A DNA stretch of 64,000 nt from Linnemannia hyalina (taxonomy: Eukaryota > Mortierellomycota > Mortierellomycetes > Mortierellales > Mortierellaceae): contig JAHRHY010000010.1 of NCBI GenBank assembly GCA_019671135.1, positions 930,001 to 994,000 on the forward strand, read 5' to 3'. The notes beneath the pieces are model-generated. The model made no database searches, was not told the DNA's origin, and was given only the letters and a program-made list of their open reading frames with translations. A program made the translations under genes and the position numbers. Shown piece after piece: positions 38,590-49,465 of the stretch; within the stretch, counting starts at the first letter, position 1; each line of letters begins with the position of its first letter.

Positions 38590-39932
38590 ATTTGCTGTGC
38601 GACGTTAGGTTTTAGGGTGGTGGTGGGTCGCAGTAGTGTGTAGGGGCAGATTAAAGGAGTGCTGTTGGCTATGTTGTTGTTGTTGTTGTTTTGATGTTTT
38701 TCTTGAAACCTATTCAGGGTCAGACTGTGGCGAGCAGGAAGATGGAGTGAAGTGCCAGTGGCGGGCTTCTGGTGTGGTGGTAGGAGTAGGGTTTACAATG
38801 GTGAGGGGGGAGGGGATCGTCAAACAGGTATCTTTGTAGTAGGGAATTGAAAAGAATGACAAATTGAGGAAGAAGAAAGAGATAGTAGAGGGAAACCAGC
38901 TCGGTTTCCGCCAACACGAGTAGTGTGGAAAGGAGTGAACAGGTTGAGTGAGGGAAGGGAAGAAGTAGCGGGCGAAGGAGTAAGAAGAAGAAAAAGAAAA
39001 AGAAACAATCAAATCCGCAAGCTTGACCTTCGCTCAATAATTAAGAATTTTTTTCGAATCTTCACTGCAATCATTTTCTTGGAGTATCCGATCTGTCACG
39101 TGCGGAATGTAGAAACATCGTCTCCTCAGGCTGGCCATAGCGTAGAAACTTGGCATGGAAATAACTCAGGCTCGAAACCTATGCCTTCACAGTTCACACA
39201 CACATGCTTGTCAACACACACACACTATTCCAAGTCCTTCTCAGCACATGTAGCCTCAAAATGGAATCTGTATTTTTTTTTGCAAACAAGAAACACCAGC
39301 CAACAATACGGTATCATCGACACTTGGCGAAAACTCTACAAGAATGCCGCCTCAGACACGCATCGACAGACACCAACAACAAGGTCAGGATGAACGTCAT
39401 GGGCAGCATCTTCTCCACCGCTGTTGAAGCATTCCGGCTGCTCAATAAAACAACATTGTGTGGAAGGCTTGAATGGCAATGTTCAACATGGTAAATGGTA
39501 AATGTAACGACCTCGCACGAGTATTACTACTATTACACCACAAGTCTTCTTTGACCAAAGACGCATACGGATGCTAAATCACCTGCATGCACTGCAAGTA
39601 TGCGCAGAGCAAATTCTCACGCGCAAGCGACAACAGCTTTGCCAAAGAACATACAGACCTGATGCTTGGGTGTTGCTCTCGAGGCTGGCGGCCTTGCACT
39701 TGGTCACCCCCCTTGTTGACCGTGGAGAGAAAGAGAAGGACAGCAATGGCAATTGATCCACAATGGGGCAGTCTCGATTGTGCGGACTCGTCGCCTCCCC
39801 AGTCAAACCATGCACACAACCATGCGACAATGTAGATGGTCGACGATATCTGCCGCTTGTCAACACAAAACAGAGTCAAGTTTAAGGAGAGAGAACAATA
39901 AAGAGTAGTATGGTTTATTTATAGGGGGTTCT
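38590..39932. other. Gene-free left part of the accessory island
   Basis: Upstream flank of the SLC35F5-like gene and then about 900 nt without an intact gene. It contains CA-rich stretches near 39195-39230 and copy A of an 85-bp direct repeat (39429-39515). Small frames near 39570-39880 show no domain. Confidence 0.55.
39429..39515 (+). repeat. 85-bp direct repeat, copy A
   Basis: Starts GCATTCCGGCTGCTCAATAA and is nearly identical to 43680-43760 in the same orientation. It differs by about ten substitutions and a 7-nt insertion caused by a doubled GGTAAAT. It contains an AATAAAA string and so may be the 3' end of a duplicated transcript or the end of an element. Confidence 0.85.
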
Positions 39933-42012
39933 TTAAACAGAGGCAGAGCCGTTCTTTGGCGTGCTGGCAGGCGTGGAGAGGGCAGGAATGACGGGCTTAA
40001 TCGACTCCTTGGCCGCCTTGTGGCCCTTCTTCCAGATTGCCAGCCTGTTGTTGTAGCTCACCAGCTCCTTGCGGAGGGCCATAACCTGTCCGATAACAGT
40101 CGTAATATCTTCGGCGGTAAGTGTATCCCACCTTGGCGGGAACGCGACGCTGGTCTCATAGTACAGCTGGTTAAATCGACCACTTCGTTGCTGGAGGGTG
40201 TAAAGTGCATTGAGTCGAAAACAGTAAGCGGCAAGCTGGTGGTGGACTGCCTCGGGAACCTTGGCTCGCATAACGTCGATCATAGCTTTCGCAAACTTGG
40301 CGATTTTGAGCGTGTCGCCAAGAGCCTTGGTCGACCGTGAACCATCATCTTTCTTCGCAGACTCCAAGACACAGATCCTCCAGTCCCGTGGAAGTGCCCA
40401 AGATCATGCCGTCCGCCTTTCGGCCAACGGCTTGCCGCAGACATCGCTCCCGGTCGATATTCCTCCGAAGAGCGGATGACGTCGAGTTGTACTCTGCATG
40501 CTTGTACTGCAGCGCCTCCTCCGTGCTAAGGATGAGAGCCAGCGGTCCCCAAAGCATATTACGAAACCAACTTTCAGACTCTGCAGTGGGCAGTTGGTAG
40601 TTCCTTGTTCGGTAAACGAGATACAGGTGCTTCATCCAATGGTGGACAAAGCTCCTGAAATCGTCGTCCGGGTTGTTCTCCTGCGGATCAAGGGAGATGT
40701 CCGTCCAGCTCTTGTCCAGCAGCTTGCCAACCTCTTTGTGGTCCTAAGCAAACAGCGCCAGGTAGGCGCGCTCCGAGCCGTTAAGTTCCTGCAGAAGCCC
40801 TCCCGGCCGTGCCTCCAGGACCGCGCAAATCTCAGCGTTATCCGCCTCGTCTTCGAATGCCTCGAGCACTTCCTTCACATTTTCAATGACGAAGCTGTGG
40901 AGCTCCGACTCTGCCGACTGCTCGCTGGGAAGCTTCTGTGCCTACGCTGCCAGGACATCGTCGACGTACCGTGCCGGAGGACAGGACTCACGGCTTACCA
41001 GTAAACTTCTTGAAGTTCTCGGCAAAGTCCGCGAGCAGGCGGAGAATTGCACTGGAGGTGAGTTTGCAGTTGCTGCTCTTGCTACTCCTGCTGCTGGCTG
41101 TCCGCACACTGCTGCTCCGGTGAATGCTGCTTCCCGCGCTGATGGAACCCGTCGACACACATGAGGCCTCTTGAAGTTCTTGTGGCTGTTGGGGTGCCTG
41201 AGGTGCCATGGACTTTGTGGGCAACAACTGCGCAGGTGGCAGGCTCAGGTTCGGGATCTCAGCGGTACCGACTGCTGTTCCCGCAAATGCCTCCACCATG
41301 GCGGGAATATCCATCATTTAGCGTCAGATGGTTCAGGTTGTCCTAATTGTCGGGCGAAAAGTACTCCTTGAGGCGCCGCCACATACCAGTCAGCACAGCT
41401 GCCTCTGTCTCCGGATGAATTGAGTGAACATAGTTGACCATGTCCTTCTCCACCGGCACTGGCGCCAAGCGCATCGCGACCACGTAGTTAAGTGCCACGA
41501 AGTGGGCGAACGTTGGACGACCAAAACACCAGCAACAATGAGCTGCCGGAGCTCGTCCTCCTAGATGTCCATTGAAGGAAGTAAAGATTGATTGGAGCGA
41601 AAAGAGTGAGCAAAATAAGCTCGGAACTTTGCACACGGAAAGGCAAAACCGCGCCTATTCGCACCCCACCACGCACACGTACACGCATACGCACACATAC
41701 GCATGGCAATGCAGACAATAGTCTTTCCTCGTCAACTTTGTTGCCTTCTTCAACGTCCTGAATCATCTTTACCTTGTTAATCTTCTCCAGACGGGGTGAC
41801 TTGCACGATTTTGCCTATTAAACGCGGTCGAGAGAACGGAGCGCAAAGGTTAACGTTGTTAGTATCGCCTCGCTCAAGCTGGATAGCATGCACCAGCCAA
41901 AGAACCGAAAGGAAATGACCGAGGTTCAGCTGCCGGATGTCATTGCAGCGTCTTGCATACCTTCTCCTCCGACTTGCTCTGCCGCTTTGATGTACTGGAA
42001 CTAGGGCGCCAT
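39933..42012 (-). pseudogene. Decayed minus-strand gene, possible PD-(D/E)XK-like family
   Basis: Coding character with good codon use runs over 2 kb of the minus strand but is broken. Frames and putative exons: 42012-41961 (Lys/Ser-rich start), 41814-41773, 41560-41343, 41317-40988, then 40930-39933. Intact splice sites flank the first three. Breaks: ATG GCG CCC TAG at 42012-42001, where one C fewer in the CCC run would open the frame; a shift near 41510; a stop at 41343-41345; TAG in frame at 40744-40746; and a one-base shift near 40383 between TGLE and ESAKKDDG. The C-terminal part has GRKADGMI, then after ~10 residues LESAKKDDG and TKALGDTLKIAKFAKAM, a layout like the D...ExK core of PD-(D/E)XK proteins. 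The family is otherwise unrecognised. Sequencing errors in short homopolymers could explain two of the breaks. Confidence 0.65.
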
Positions 42013-42497
42013 AACTGGAACAATAGGAAACAAATGAGAAATAATTAACGGTTGGTGCAGGCGCACGTCCTTTTCGTTCCTGACTAGCCTAAACTCCGTT
42101 CGACACTTGAAGCACCCGGAGATTGCACATTGCACTGCTCAGCATCCAGTCATGGTCATGGCCAGCTTGGACATCGCCCACATGAGCATCAAGGCACGCT
42201 TTGCTATGGATTAGGCTACTATGGATGCCGCATCGGTGTAGTCAATTGTCCAGCTCTCTCTATTGTGTGTACTTACTTCAATGGGCGCGTGACTTTTTAA
42301 AGAGCTTATAGAGCGAGAAAGAGTTCAATCCCCATGCCATGGGGACCTTTTTGTTACATGATGTCATAGTGAGCCTCTGAGGACCAAGCCACTCGTCAAC
42401 TCAACTGTCCCTCTTCTTCCGTAAGAGTGCACCTCCTTCCTGTTTTTTCTTTTGCTTTCTCTTTTTCTTTCTCTTTCCCTCCTCGTCCACATTCTCC

Positions 42498-42608
42498 ACT
42501 CTCAACCAGCTCCACTCTCAACCAGCTCCACTCTCAACCAGCTCCACTCTCAACCAGCTCCACTCTCATCCAGCTCCCCTCTCAACCAGCTCCCCTCTCA
42601 ACCTGTCC
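42498..42608. repeat. 16-bp minisatellite
   Basis: Unit ACTCTCAACCAGCTCC repeated about 6.9 times head to tail. Four copies are perfect; the last three have one or two changes (A to T; A to C at the unit start; final copy truncated and diverged). It lies in a pyrimidine-rich tract like the leaders of real genes in the window, suggesting the remains of a promoter/5' UTR. Confidence 0.95.
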
Positions 42609-42808
42609 ACATCGTCCTCGCCACCTTCACCTCTCTTTACTCTCAGCATCTTCAATCACCTTCGAATCCTTTGCTCACCTCCTCTATTATCGATATCGGA
42701 CACACCCACGGCCCCGTAATCCCAACAAAGAATCAAGGTAAAAAATGGCTCAGTCTTGGGTGGCAGCAGGCATGACGTGTGTACGGGTGTTGAGAAGTGA
42801 TGGCGAGC

Positions 42809-43386
42809 TGGGTCCACCTTGGGTACAGAAGGGCCAAAGACTATGCCGTGCGCTGGGCTGCTCTTCATATGACCTGACCGTCAGCCTCGGCTGGTGGTGG
42901 CGCTAGATTTGGGCGTTACTTGAACCACTCTGTAGGTACAGAAGGGCTATAGACCATGCGCGCTGGGCTGCTCTTCATATGACCTCCGCCATCGGCGGCG
43001 TTGCTGGTCCTTGTAGCGTTCTCCGTCAGACTCGTGGGTACTTGAGGGTGTCATTGCATGCTGAGTGCGAAGATGGTGCATCGGCCCTCACGACGACCTC
43101 TCTCATTTCTTGACATCCACTTCTCGCTGAGGATAAGCGGGGCTTCGTGTGCATTGGTGAAGGGTTCAACTCCGTGGGTACCGAGAGGCTATAGGACATG
43201 CCTGCGCTGGACTGCCCATCATAATGACCTCACCGCTACCTCGGGCAAGACGTGGGAGGCTGGGTAACGGTGGTGCTGCTTGGACCTGGATCTGGCGCTG
43301 TCAGATACTCTTAGGTATGTAAGGGTCATAGTACATGCCGTGCGCTGGACTGCCCATTCGTATGACCCTCACCGCAACCTTGCGGT
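42809..43386. repeat. Array of five diverged ~65-nt elements, most followed by a hairpin
   Basis: Core copies are at 42821-42875, 42934-42985, 43034-43070 (partial), 43176-43230 and 43313-43368, so start-to-start spacing is about 100-141 bp. Shared segments in order: ACTC-GT-GGTAC (first part), a GGGCTATAG-type centre, CATGCCGTGCGCTGG, CTGC-C-TCATATGACC at the end. Just after the core, copies 1, 2 and 4 have short stems of differing sequence: 9 bp at 42877-42898 (arms ACCGTCAGC and GCTGGTGGT, loop CTCG), 5 bp at 42986-42998 (CCGCC/GGCGG), and 6 bp at 43371-43386 (ACCGCA/TGCGGT). Copy 4's neighbour, copy 3 (43233-43244), retains only about 3 bp. No protein explanation was found; the minus strand reads SPAHGM-like peptides in each core but in broken frames. 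Confidence 0.75.
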
Positions 43387-43679
43387 TGGTGCAGCTATCT
43401 GGTGCCGTCGTTCGCGATGGCCATGGGTCTTTTGAGACTTTCCTCAGCTCGGCCGTTTTCACCGCTGGGTGACTGGGGCCACCACCCCCGCTTTGTGGAG
43501 GTGGTTTAATAGCACACAAGGAGTTGTACGGTTGTGTTTTGTTGTTGCTTGAGACTGAGCCATTCCTTTTTCTTTTTTCCAGTCTTTCTCTGCCCTTAAT
43601 AGGTTTGTACTAGTTTTGTCAGGATTTTTCGAGCAAGACTATGCGATAGAATCGAGCAACAAACAAGGTAGGATTAGAT

Positions 43680-43760
43680 GCATTCCGGCTGCTCAATAAA
43701 ACAACATAGTGTGGGAGGCTTGAATGGCAATGTTTAACACGACAAATGTAACGAATTCGC
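43680..43760 (+). repeat. 85-bp direct repeat, copy B
   Basis: Same orientation as copy A at 39429-39515, 4.25 kb away. Identical over the first 27 bases, then about ten differences. No clear target-site duplication is visible around the pair. Confidence 0.85.
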
Positions 43761-44297
43761 GTCGCAGTTGTTACTTTATACCGAGGAGAGCGAGAAACAT
43801 ATGTATTAATATACGAGTAGATTGTCTTTTGCTGCCGGACGCCGTGACGCCAGACATCACATGTTGGCATGGTAGGGGTGTCGTGTACGCACATTACATA
43901 TGTGAGATGTTTAGCAGTGGCTGCTTACTCGCATACTAAGAAGGCATATAAACTGAAAGGACATAAAAAAAATAAAGAAGACGCCTTTCTATCCGGCTCA
44001 CTCATTGTTCCATGAAAACTCATGTATCAAACATACTCTCCTATTCACATCTTTTACGTTGACACAACAAGGGGTCTGAGTCCTAATAGAACTATGAGAG
44101 GTAGAGTAACAGAGCAACTAGGCCCTGAAGGTTAAGCGAAAGATAGGTGTGAGGGTGAAGAGTCAAATGAGTCTAGCGATGTACACACTTCGGTGACGTA
44201 ATTATAGAGCCACATTGTCCTGTTTCTTTCCCTGTGCTCGGAAATTGTGCTGATCATCAAACCCTCTCCACTCACCACCCAACTCTTCACAGACACC

Positions 44298-45404
44298 ATG
44301 TCGTCCCTCCCCCGCACAATCAAGGGCTTCCTTAAGTTGGGCCCCGGTCGCTTCTTTCGCCAGCTCAACAACATCGGTGACACCAAGGTCGGAACCTTGG
44401 TCGGCACTGATAAGTTCGGCAACAAGTACTTCGAGAACTTGGACGAGAGCTACGGTACGGCGGACAACTTACAACTAGCATCACACCTCTACAACCATTC
44501 TCTCTGCTTCTCCGTGGAGTCAATGCTCCTATCCCGCTGTTTTCTCTTCCGGCGATATACTTCAGGACACTACTACCCGATGATAACGCATGGGCCGGAG
44601 TCCCGTCCACGCCGGAAGCAAGTTCAGGAAGGCAGTAATGAGTAGGGAGCAGGGAGCAGGACAAACAAAAAGCTCCGAAGGGCGGAACATATGAACCAGG
44701 AACGCGACAGGGTGATTTTCTGTAGAAATTGTCATCATTGGCGATACAACAACTAGCGGAATAGCGTCGGCACAGATATCACCAAGATCATAACCAGCGG
44801 GAGCGCGCCTCCGGACCGGCACGACTATGCCGTTTTATAGTTAAATGATTCTTGGACCAAAGCTCGCGGATCAACAGATTTAATCGGCTAACATATTACT
44901 GTTTTCATCAAAAATAGGTCGTAACCGCTGGGTCCAGTTCGCCAAGGAGGACAGCTTTTTCTCCAGAGCCGAGGCCAACGCCTCCCAGGTCCCTGCCGAG
45001 TGGTACGTTATATCGATATCGCATTATGTGAAATGTCTTCACGGAACCAATCGCGACATTTAACAACCCTGATTACATATGACTTACCATATCAATTCTT
45101 AAACCCTTGACCTTAGGCACGGTTGGTTGCATCGTATGTTGGATACTCCCCCTACTCTCGACAAGACCATGGTTATCCCCAAGTGGGGTGTTGAGTTCAC
45201 CGAGAACTTGACCGGTTCGCCACAAGGTATTTTTCCTCAAGTTCACTGCAGAATGACGATACACCTTTTCTACGAACACATGGAATCCTTTACTAACACG
45301 GTTGACACGTTCTTCCCGCCTGAATCAAATTAGCCTTCAAGACCTACAATACCACCCGCTCAAAGTTCCAGGCCTGGACCCCCAAGGTTGCTAACCGCGC
45401 TTAA
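44298..45404 (+). CDS. NADH dehydrogenase complex I accessory subunit NDUFA12/B17.2
   Basis: Four exons (44298-44454, 44918-45002, 45117-45226, 45334-45404) encode 140 aa. NDUFA12 is an accessory subunit on the matrix arm of respiratory complex I. The family pattern is complete: KVGTLVGTDKFGNKYFEN near the start, RNRWVQF after the first intron, VPAEWHGWLHRMLDTPPT, and a C-terminal AFKTYNTTRSKFQAWTPK. The size agrees with the family (about 140-145 aa). Intron 1 is fairly long at 463 nt. It is the first intact gene to the right of the accessory island. Confidence 0.94.
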
Positions 45405-45611
45405 ACAAAACACCACCGCCCAACCCTAACCCCAACACAACCATTTTTTAATGACAAAAACCAAGGAGGAGAACAATAGAGAAAGCAAGTAAAAAAAACG
45501 AAATTAGAACTGCTACTTTGATTCTTTATGTGTAAGGAGTTTTTTGAGTCTGCCAAAAACAAGTTTTATGTACAAGTGAGGGTTGCATTGTTCTACGGTA
45601 TGTTATTAGGG

Positions 45612-48600
45612 TCAGATGTCGTATAGATCCGACTCATCAAAGCCATCAAGTAAGAGCTCCAAGTCATCCTCGTTCCCGTCATCATGGATGATCGTACGGG
45701 GAGCAGAAACGGACGCGGAAGGAGTAGCAGTAGGAGGAAGGGGACGAGGACGCGAGGCCACAGGGGAAGCAGAAGGAGCGCCTCGCTTGGAAGGCAGAGT
45801 AACAGGACCGCCTGTCTCAAGATCGTCAAAGTTATCGTCCAATTGAATGTCGTCAGGCCAACCAGTAAAACTGTCACCTTCAGTATGGTGCGATTCTTGA
45901 CTTGCTGTTGCCCTTGCTCCTGGCGATAAAATGGTCTTGGCCTGGCTGTGCCCTGCTGCTGCATCAGGTGTTGATTTAGGGTCTGACCCGGAGGTATTCG
46001 ACCGTTGGCTGGTCCTTGACTGCGAGGATCGTTTCCGGAGAGTAGGTGAGGCTGCAAACGATGACAAGGACTTGAGACCACTCCCTGCACCTATACCTCC
46101 ACCACCAAAGACATCCACACTCGGCGTCATCGCACCCAATGTGATCATAGGGGTCGACATCATATCCTCCTGTCCCGTTTGAGTCTCAGTTGCAGTCGGA
46201 CGCAGACTCTGGAACATGACTTCCTTGGGTTGAGTGACGACAGTGGTACGACCCGACACACCATTTCTGTGGACACCTTCCTGTGACGACAATAGCGAAG
46301 TCCGGTTCTTGACTTGGCTCTGATCTTGGAAGGTACTTTGTGACGAAGCACCACCACCATCTCCTCGCAACTCCTGAGAGGCCTTTCTAGTCGACTGGCT
46401 ACTCGACCGGATCGATTCGCGATCTTCGGGAGTACTGCTCCACGCCGATGGGGTTGCACGATACTGTCCGGATATGGTAGAAGGATGGGTGGTTAATCCT
46501 GAGATTTGTGGTGAGACGCTTGTCCCCTGTGCGCCTTTATCTACTGTCAAAGAAGCTGCCCCCTGCGAACTGTTATTTTTCCTCCTTTTTTGAGACTGTC
46601 GATCCTGAGAAGAGCCTTGGGAATTAATAACCATAGGTAGGTTTGGTTGATAAATCTCCTTGATGTTCCGACTTGTGATGATAAGATAGTGCGAGACGGG
46701 AGTCGGAGAGAACACGGAAACCTAGAAACACAATACAACACGAGTATATAGTCGTTAATATTGATGGTCCATTAAGAATGCCATCAGTTTTACAGAGTTG
46801 TCGAAGACTTAAACCACGATTGAAACTTACGTTGTTGAGGACCAAAACTGTTCCAATCCTGACCTCGTTGTTCTTGTATTGTTCAAGCACTGAAATGTGG
46901 ATAGTGCCTCGCATCTCTCCTGAAGGGTCCATTAAGGTCACAGCGGCATCGATCTCTGACGGAGTAAAGTCCTTGATCATGGCAATCAGCCACGGGATCT
47001 TGCCTCTGTGTGTATCCTGTCGAGTTTCAATGTCGGAAATAGTCGTTTGGAGTAGCGGATTGGTGCCTTTTACTCTTTCAAGTGTAGACGCTATTGAAAC
47101 GGTTGTAAGATGGAAGTTAGCTACTGCTATGGACATCAATGCGCAGGACAGAGGCCCAGCAACAAGACAAGACACGTACGTTTATACTCTGGTAGGCGCT
47201 GTGCCTTGAGCATATCCTCCCATGCTCCACTCGCAAACATGCTGTCGATAGGGCCTTGGCTGACAGACTTCATCTTTTTCTTGATGGACGAGTTGGGGCT
47301 TGTACTCGCAATGTCAGGAATACGCGCGTCTTTGCGGAATGGGACGCCTCGCGATCGGAACAACTGATCTTTCTCTTCCTCACTCTATTGAAGTGACACA
47401 CAATGAAGGTAATGTTAATGAAACAGCAATGTTGGAGACTGCTGCTGCATATGGGTGTAAAATACCCTACTAATGGCGTTACCAAACGGGGCAGGTTTCC
47501 TGCAGGCCCTGGAAGTCTGCTCTTGCCGCGGATGGGAAGAGTTGAGCCACCTCCTGCATTAGGCGAGCTTTTACTCCGCGAGAGTCCTCTGCTTTCCTGG
47601 TCCCGGACACGCCCAACACCGCTCTGCAGATTTGGTGGTGTCTGCCAGTCCATACTGCTCACAGTATCCCGTCCATCAGGCCTTGTTATGACTGTCTCCT
47701 GCGAACTAATCACCAAGACTCGTTCAGGATTGCTGGATTCTGGTCGATCGCTAGAAAACGACGTCGAAAATGTGGCTCTGGAGGGTGCTGCCGCTGCGAT
47801 CGCTGAGGCTCTGAAGGACGAAGGTGGCCTGCCTTGCATCCCAATGGTAGCTGTCGATGCTGGTGAAGAACTGGACGCCGTAAATGTGGTGCTGGATGTC
47901 CCAGCCGTTACGTTGGCTTGGGGTCTGTAAGATGATGTAGACTTGCTTTGTATCCTGGTGGTAGTTGTCGATGTTGTAGAAGTAGAAAAACTGGAAGTCG
48001 CATACGGATTTGACATGGTTGTTTGTTTTAAGGTGGAGGCGGATGTAGATGCGGACGAAATTGTCGAATCCGCACCAGTGCTATGAACAGTTGTACTGAA
48101 TCTGCTCAAGGGCGACTGTGGCGAGAGTGGTGTCGATGAATTGGCTTTAGCGACCTTTGGTGGTGTCGGCGACCAGCTTAGCGAGATATCTTCCACATCC
48201 TCATTGTCCTTGTCTTTGCCCTTGTCCTTGACTCTACTCTGACCCTGACCCAGATCCAAGTCGTGTTCCAAATCCGCCAAATCGTCGGCGTCCAGAAAGA
48301 AGTCGTCGCCACCGAACGAAGTATCTACGTCAATGGCAGGCGCCACTACAGGTACGCTTGTTGAAGGGGCTCCAGTTGACGTGCCGGCGGATATTCCAAA
48401 TGAGGCGGTCGAGTATTTTGCTTGGTGCTCACGCGATCCACGTTCTGTTAGAGTATAAACGGAGGTCGTTGTCGACGTCGTCTTTGGAGCGGCAGAGCTG
48501 GCGGCGCCTTGTCGTTGGTCAGAGGGTCGACTCAGGTCGGAAAGAACATCGGCCCCAAGTCCTGAAAACCCCTTCGCAAAAGCTTTGAACTGCCGCGCAG

Positions 48601-48917
48601 GAGGAGGTTGCGATGGTTGTGGTTGGACGGTTGATCTTACAGTCGTCGGGTTTGTTGTTTGCTGGATTCCTGCTCTAGACTGATTGTGGTTGTTTGAACT
48701 GGGCTGCGCATTCAGATCCGAAGTCGAGCTTCCTTGACCGAGGTTGTTGTTGTCTGAGCTGTTTGGCTGCCCTGACGGGATGATGCCACCATTCAGTTTG
48801 GGAGCAAGAGTCTATACAAGTGCAATACGGATTCGGGTTAGGAAAGGAGAGGTTGGTGATGTAAACACGAAAGCATGGTACGGAGAGAGCGTGGTGATGA
48901 TCGCTTACGTCGAACAT
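45612..48917 (-). CDS. HROB (MCM8IP)-like OB-fold recombination protein
   Basis: Five minus-strand exons (48917-48909, 48811-47483, 47384-47180, 47090-46831, 46721-45612) encode 970 aa. Residues about 530-630 form the conserved OB-fold of the HROB family. Blocks are IPWLIAMIKDFTPSEIDAAV, DPSGEMRGTIHISVLE, GTVLVLNNVSVFSPTP and HYLIITSRNIKEIYQP, matching the human order (GVIRSL..., DPTGEMQGTVH, VGVFSPS, HYLNVT). Human HROB loads and stimulates the MCM8-MCM9 helicase in homologous recombination in the nucleus. The rest is Ser/Thr/Pro/Gln-rich and disordered, with an acidic patch after residue 155 and an acidic C-terminus ending DESDLYDI. The first coding exon has only nine bases (MFD), chosen because the donor and the in-frame join to exon 2 are good; this is the weakest part of the model. 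Confidence 0.85.
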
Positions 48918-49465
48918 TTTATTCGAGCGTCCGCATGTCCAATGACCGAGATGAGGGGGAGATAGTAGACTGACGAGGAAGACAGTAAAGAAAAGAAAAG
49001 AAAAAACGAGTGTGGGTGAAGAAGGGAGAAGAGTGGAGACTAGTAATAAAACTAGGGTGGCAGCAAAACCCACAACAAACAGGTGTCGTGTTTTTGCAGC
49101 TTAAGAAATCGGTGGCAACGGTGGGCGAGTTCGGGTCTACGAAAGATTGCGCACTAACTTCGCGTGCAATTATGGGTTGGTTAACAGTGAAGTATCGAGA
49201 CAATTGACCAGGCACATCCATGATCCTGCCCTTTTTCTTGACTGCTATCACCGACAGATCAAAAAAAACAGGCTCTCTCTCTCTCACAAGTCTGCCGCCC
49301 AATTCTTGATTCGATGACCCACAGCGAGTGAGGTGAGTCAATGCGGTAGTCAACTCAAATAGCTCTATTTTGTTATCTTACCTTCTCTTTCTTTTTCTTT
49401 CTTCTTCCACTTCACCCTTTTCTCTTCTTCTTCCCCTCCTCACACTCACACACACACTTTCCTTC
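48918..49465. promoter_or_regulatory. Divergent promoter HROB/ASADH
   Basis: 548 bp between opposite start codons. The 100 nt before the ASADH ATG is C/T-rich and ends in a CA run. No TATA box is obvious. Confidence 0.6.

Larger units (their letters stand above)
42013..44297. other. Gene-free right part of the accessory island
   Basis: No intact gene. It contains a palindrome at 42330-42344, a pyrimidine-rich leader-like tract (42420-42500), the 16-bp minisatellite, the array of ~65-nt elements (42809-43386), copy B of the 85-bp repeat (43680-43760) and the NDUFA12 promoter. Confidence 0.6.

Noticed and set aside
42330..42344. Palindrome CCCCATGCCATGGGG followed by a T-run, like a terminator
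   Set aside because: Rho-independent terminators do not apply in a eukaryote, and no Pol III gene with proper internal boxes precedes the T-run.
42809..43386. Possible CRISPR-like array
   Set aside because: Repeats are diverged and longer than CRISPR repeats, spacing is irregular, there is no cas gene, and the genome is fungal.
39429..43760. LTR retrotransposon with 85-bp LTRs
   Set aside because: No reverse transcriptase, integrase or gag-like sequence between the repeats, and no target-site duplication or primer-binding site is visible; kept only as an unexplained repeat pair.
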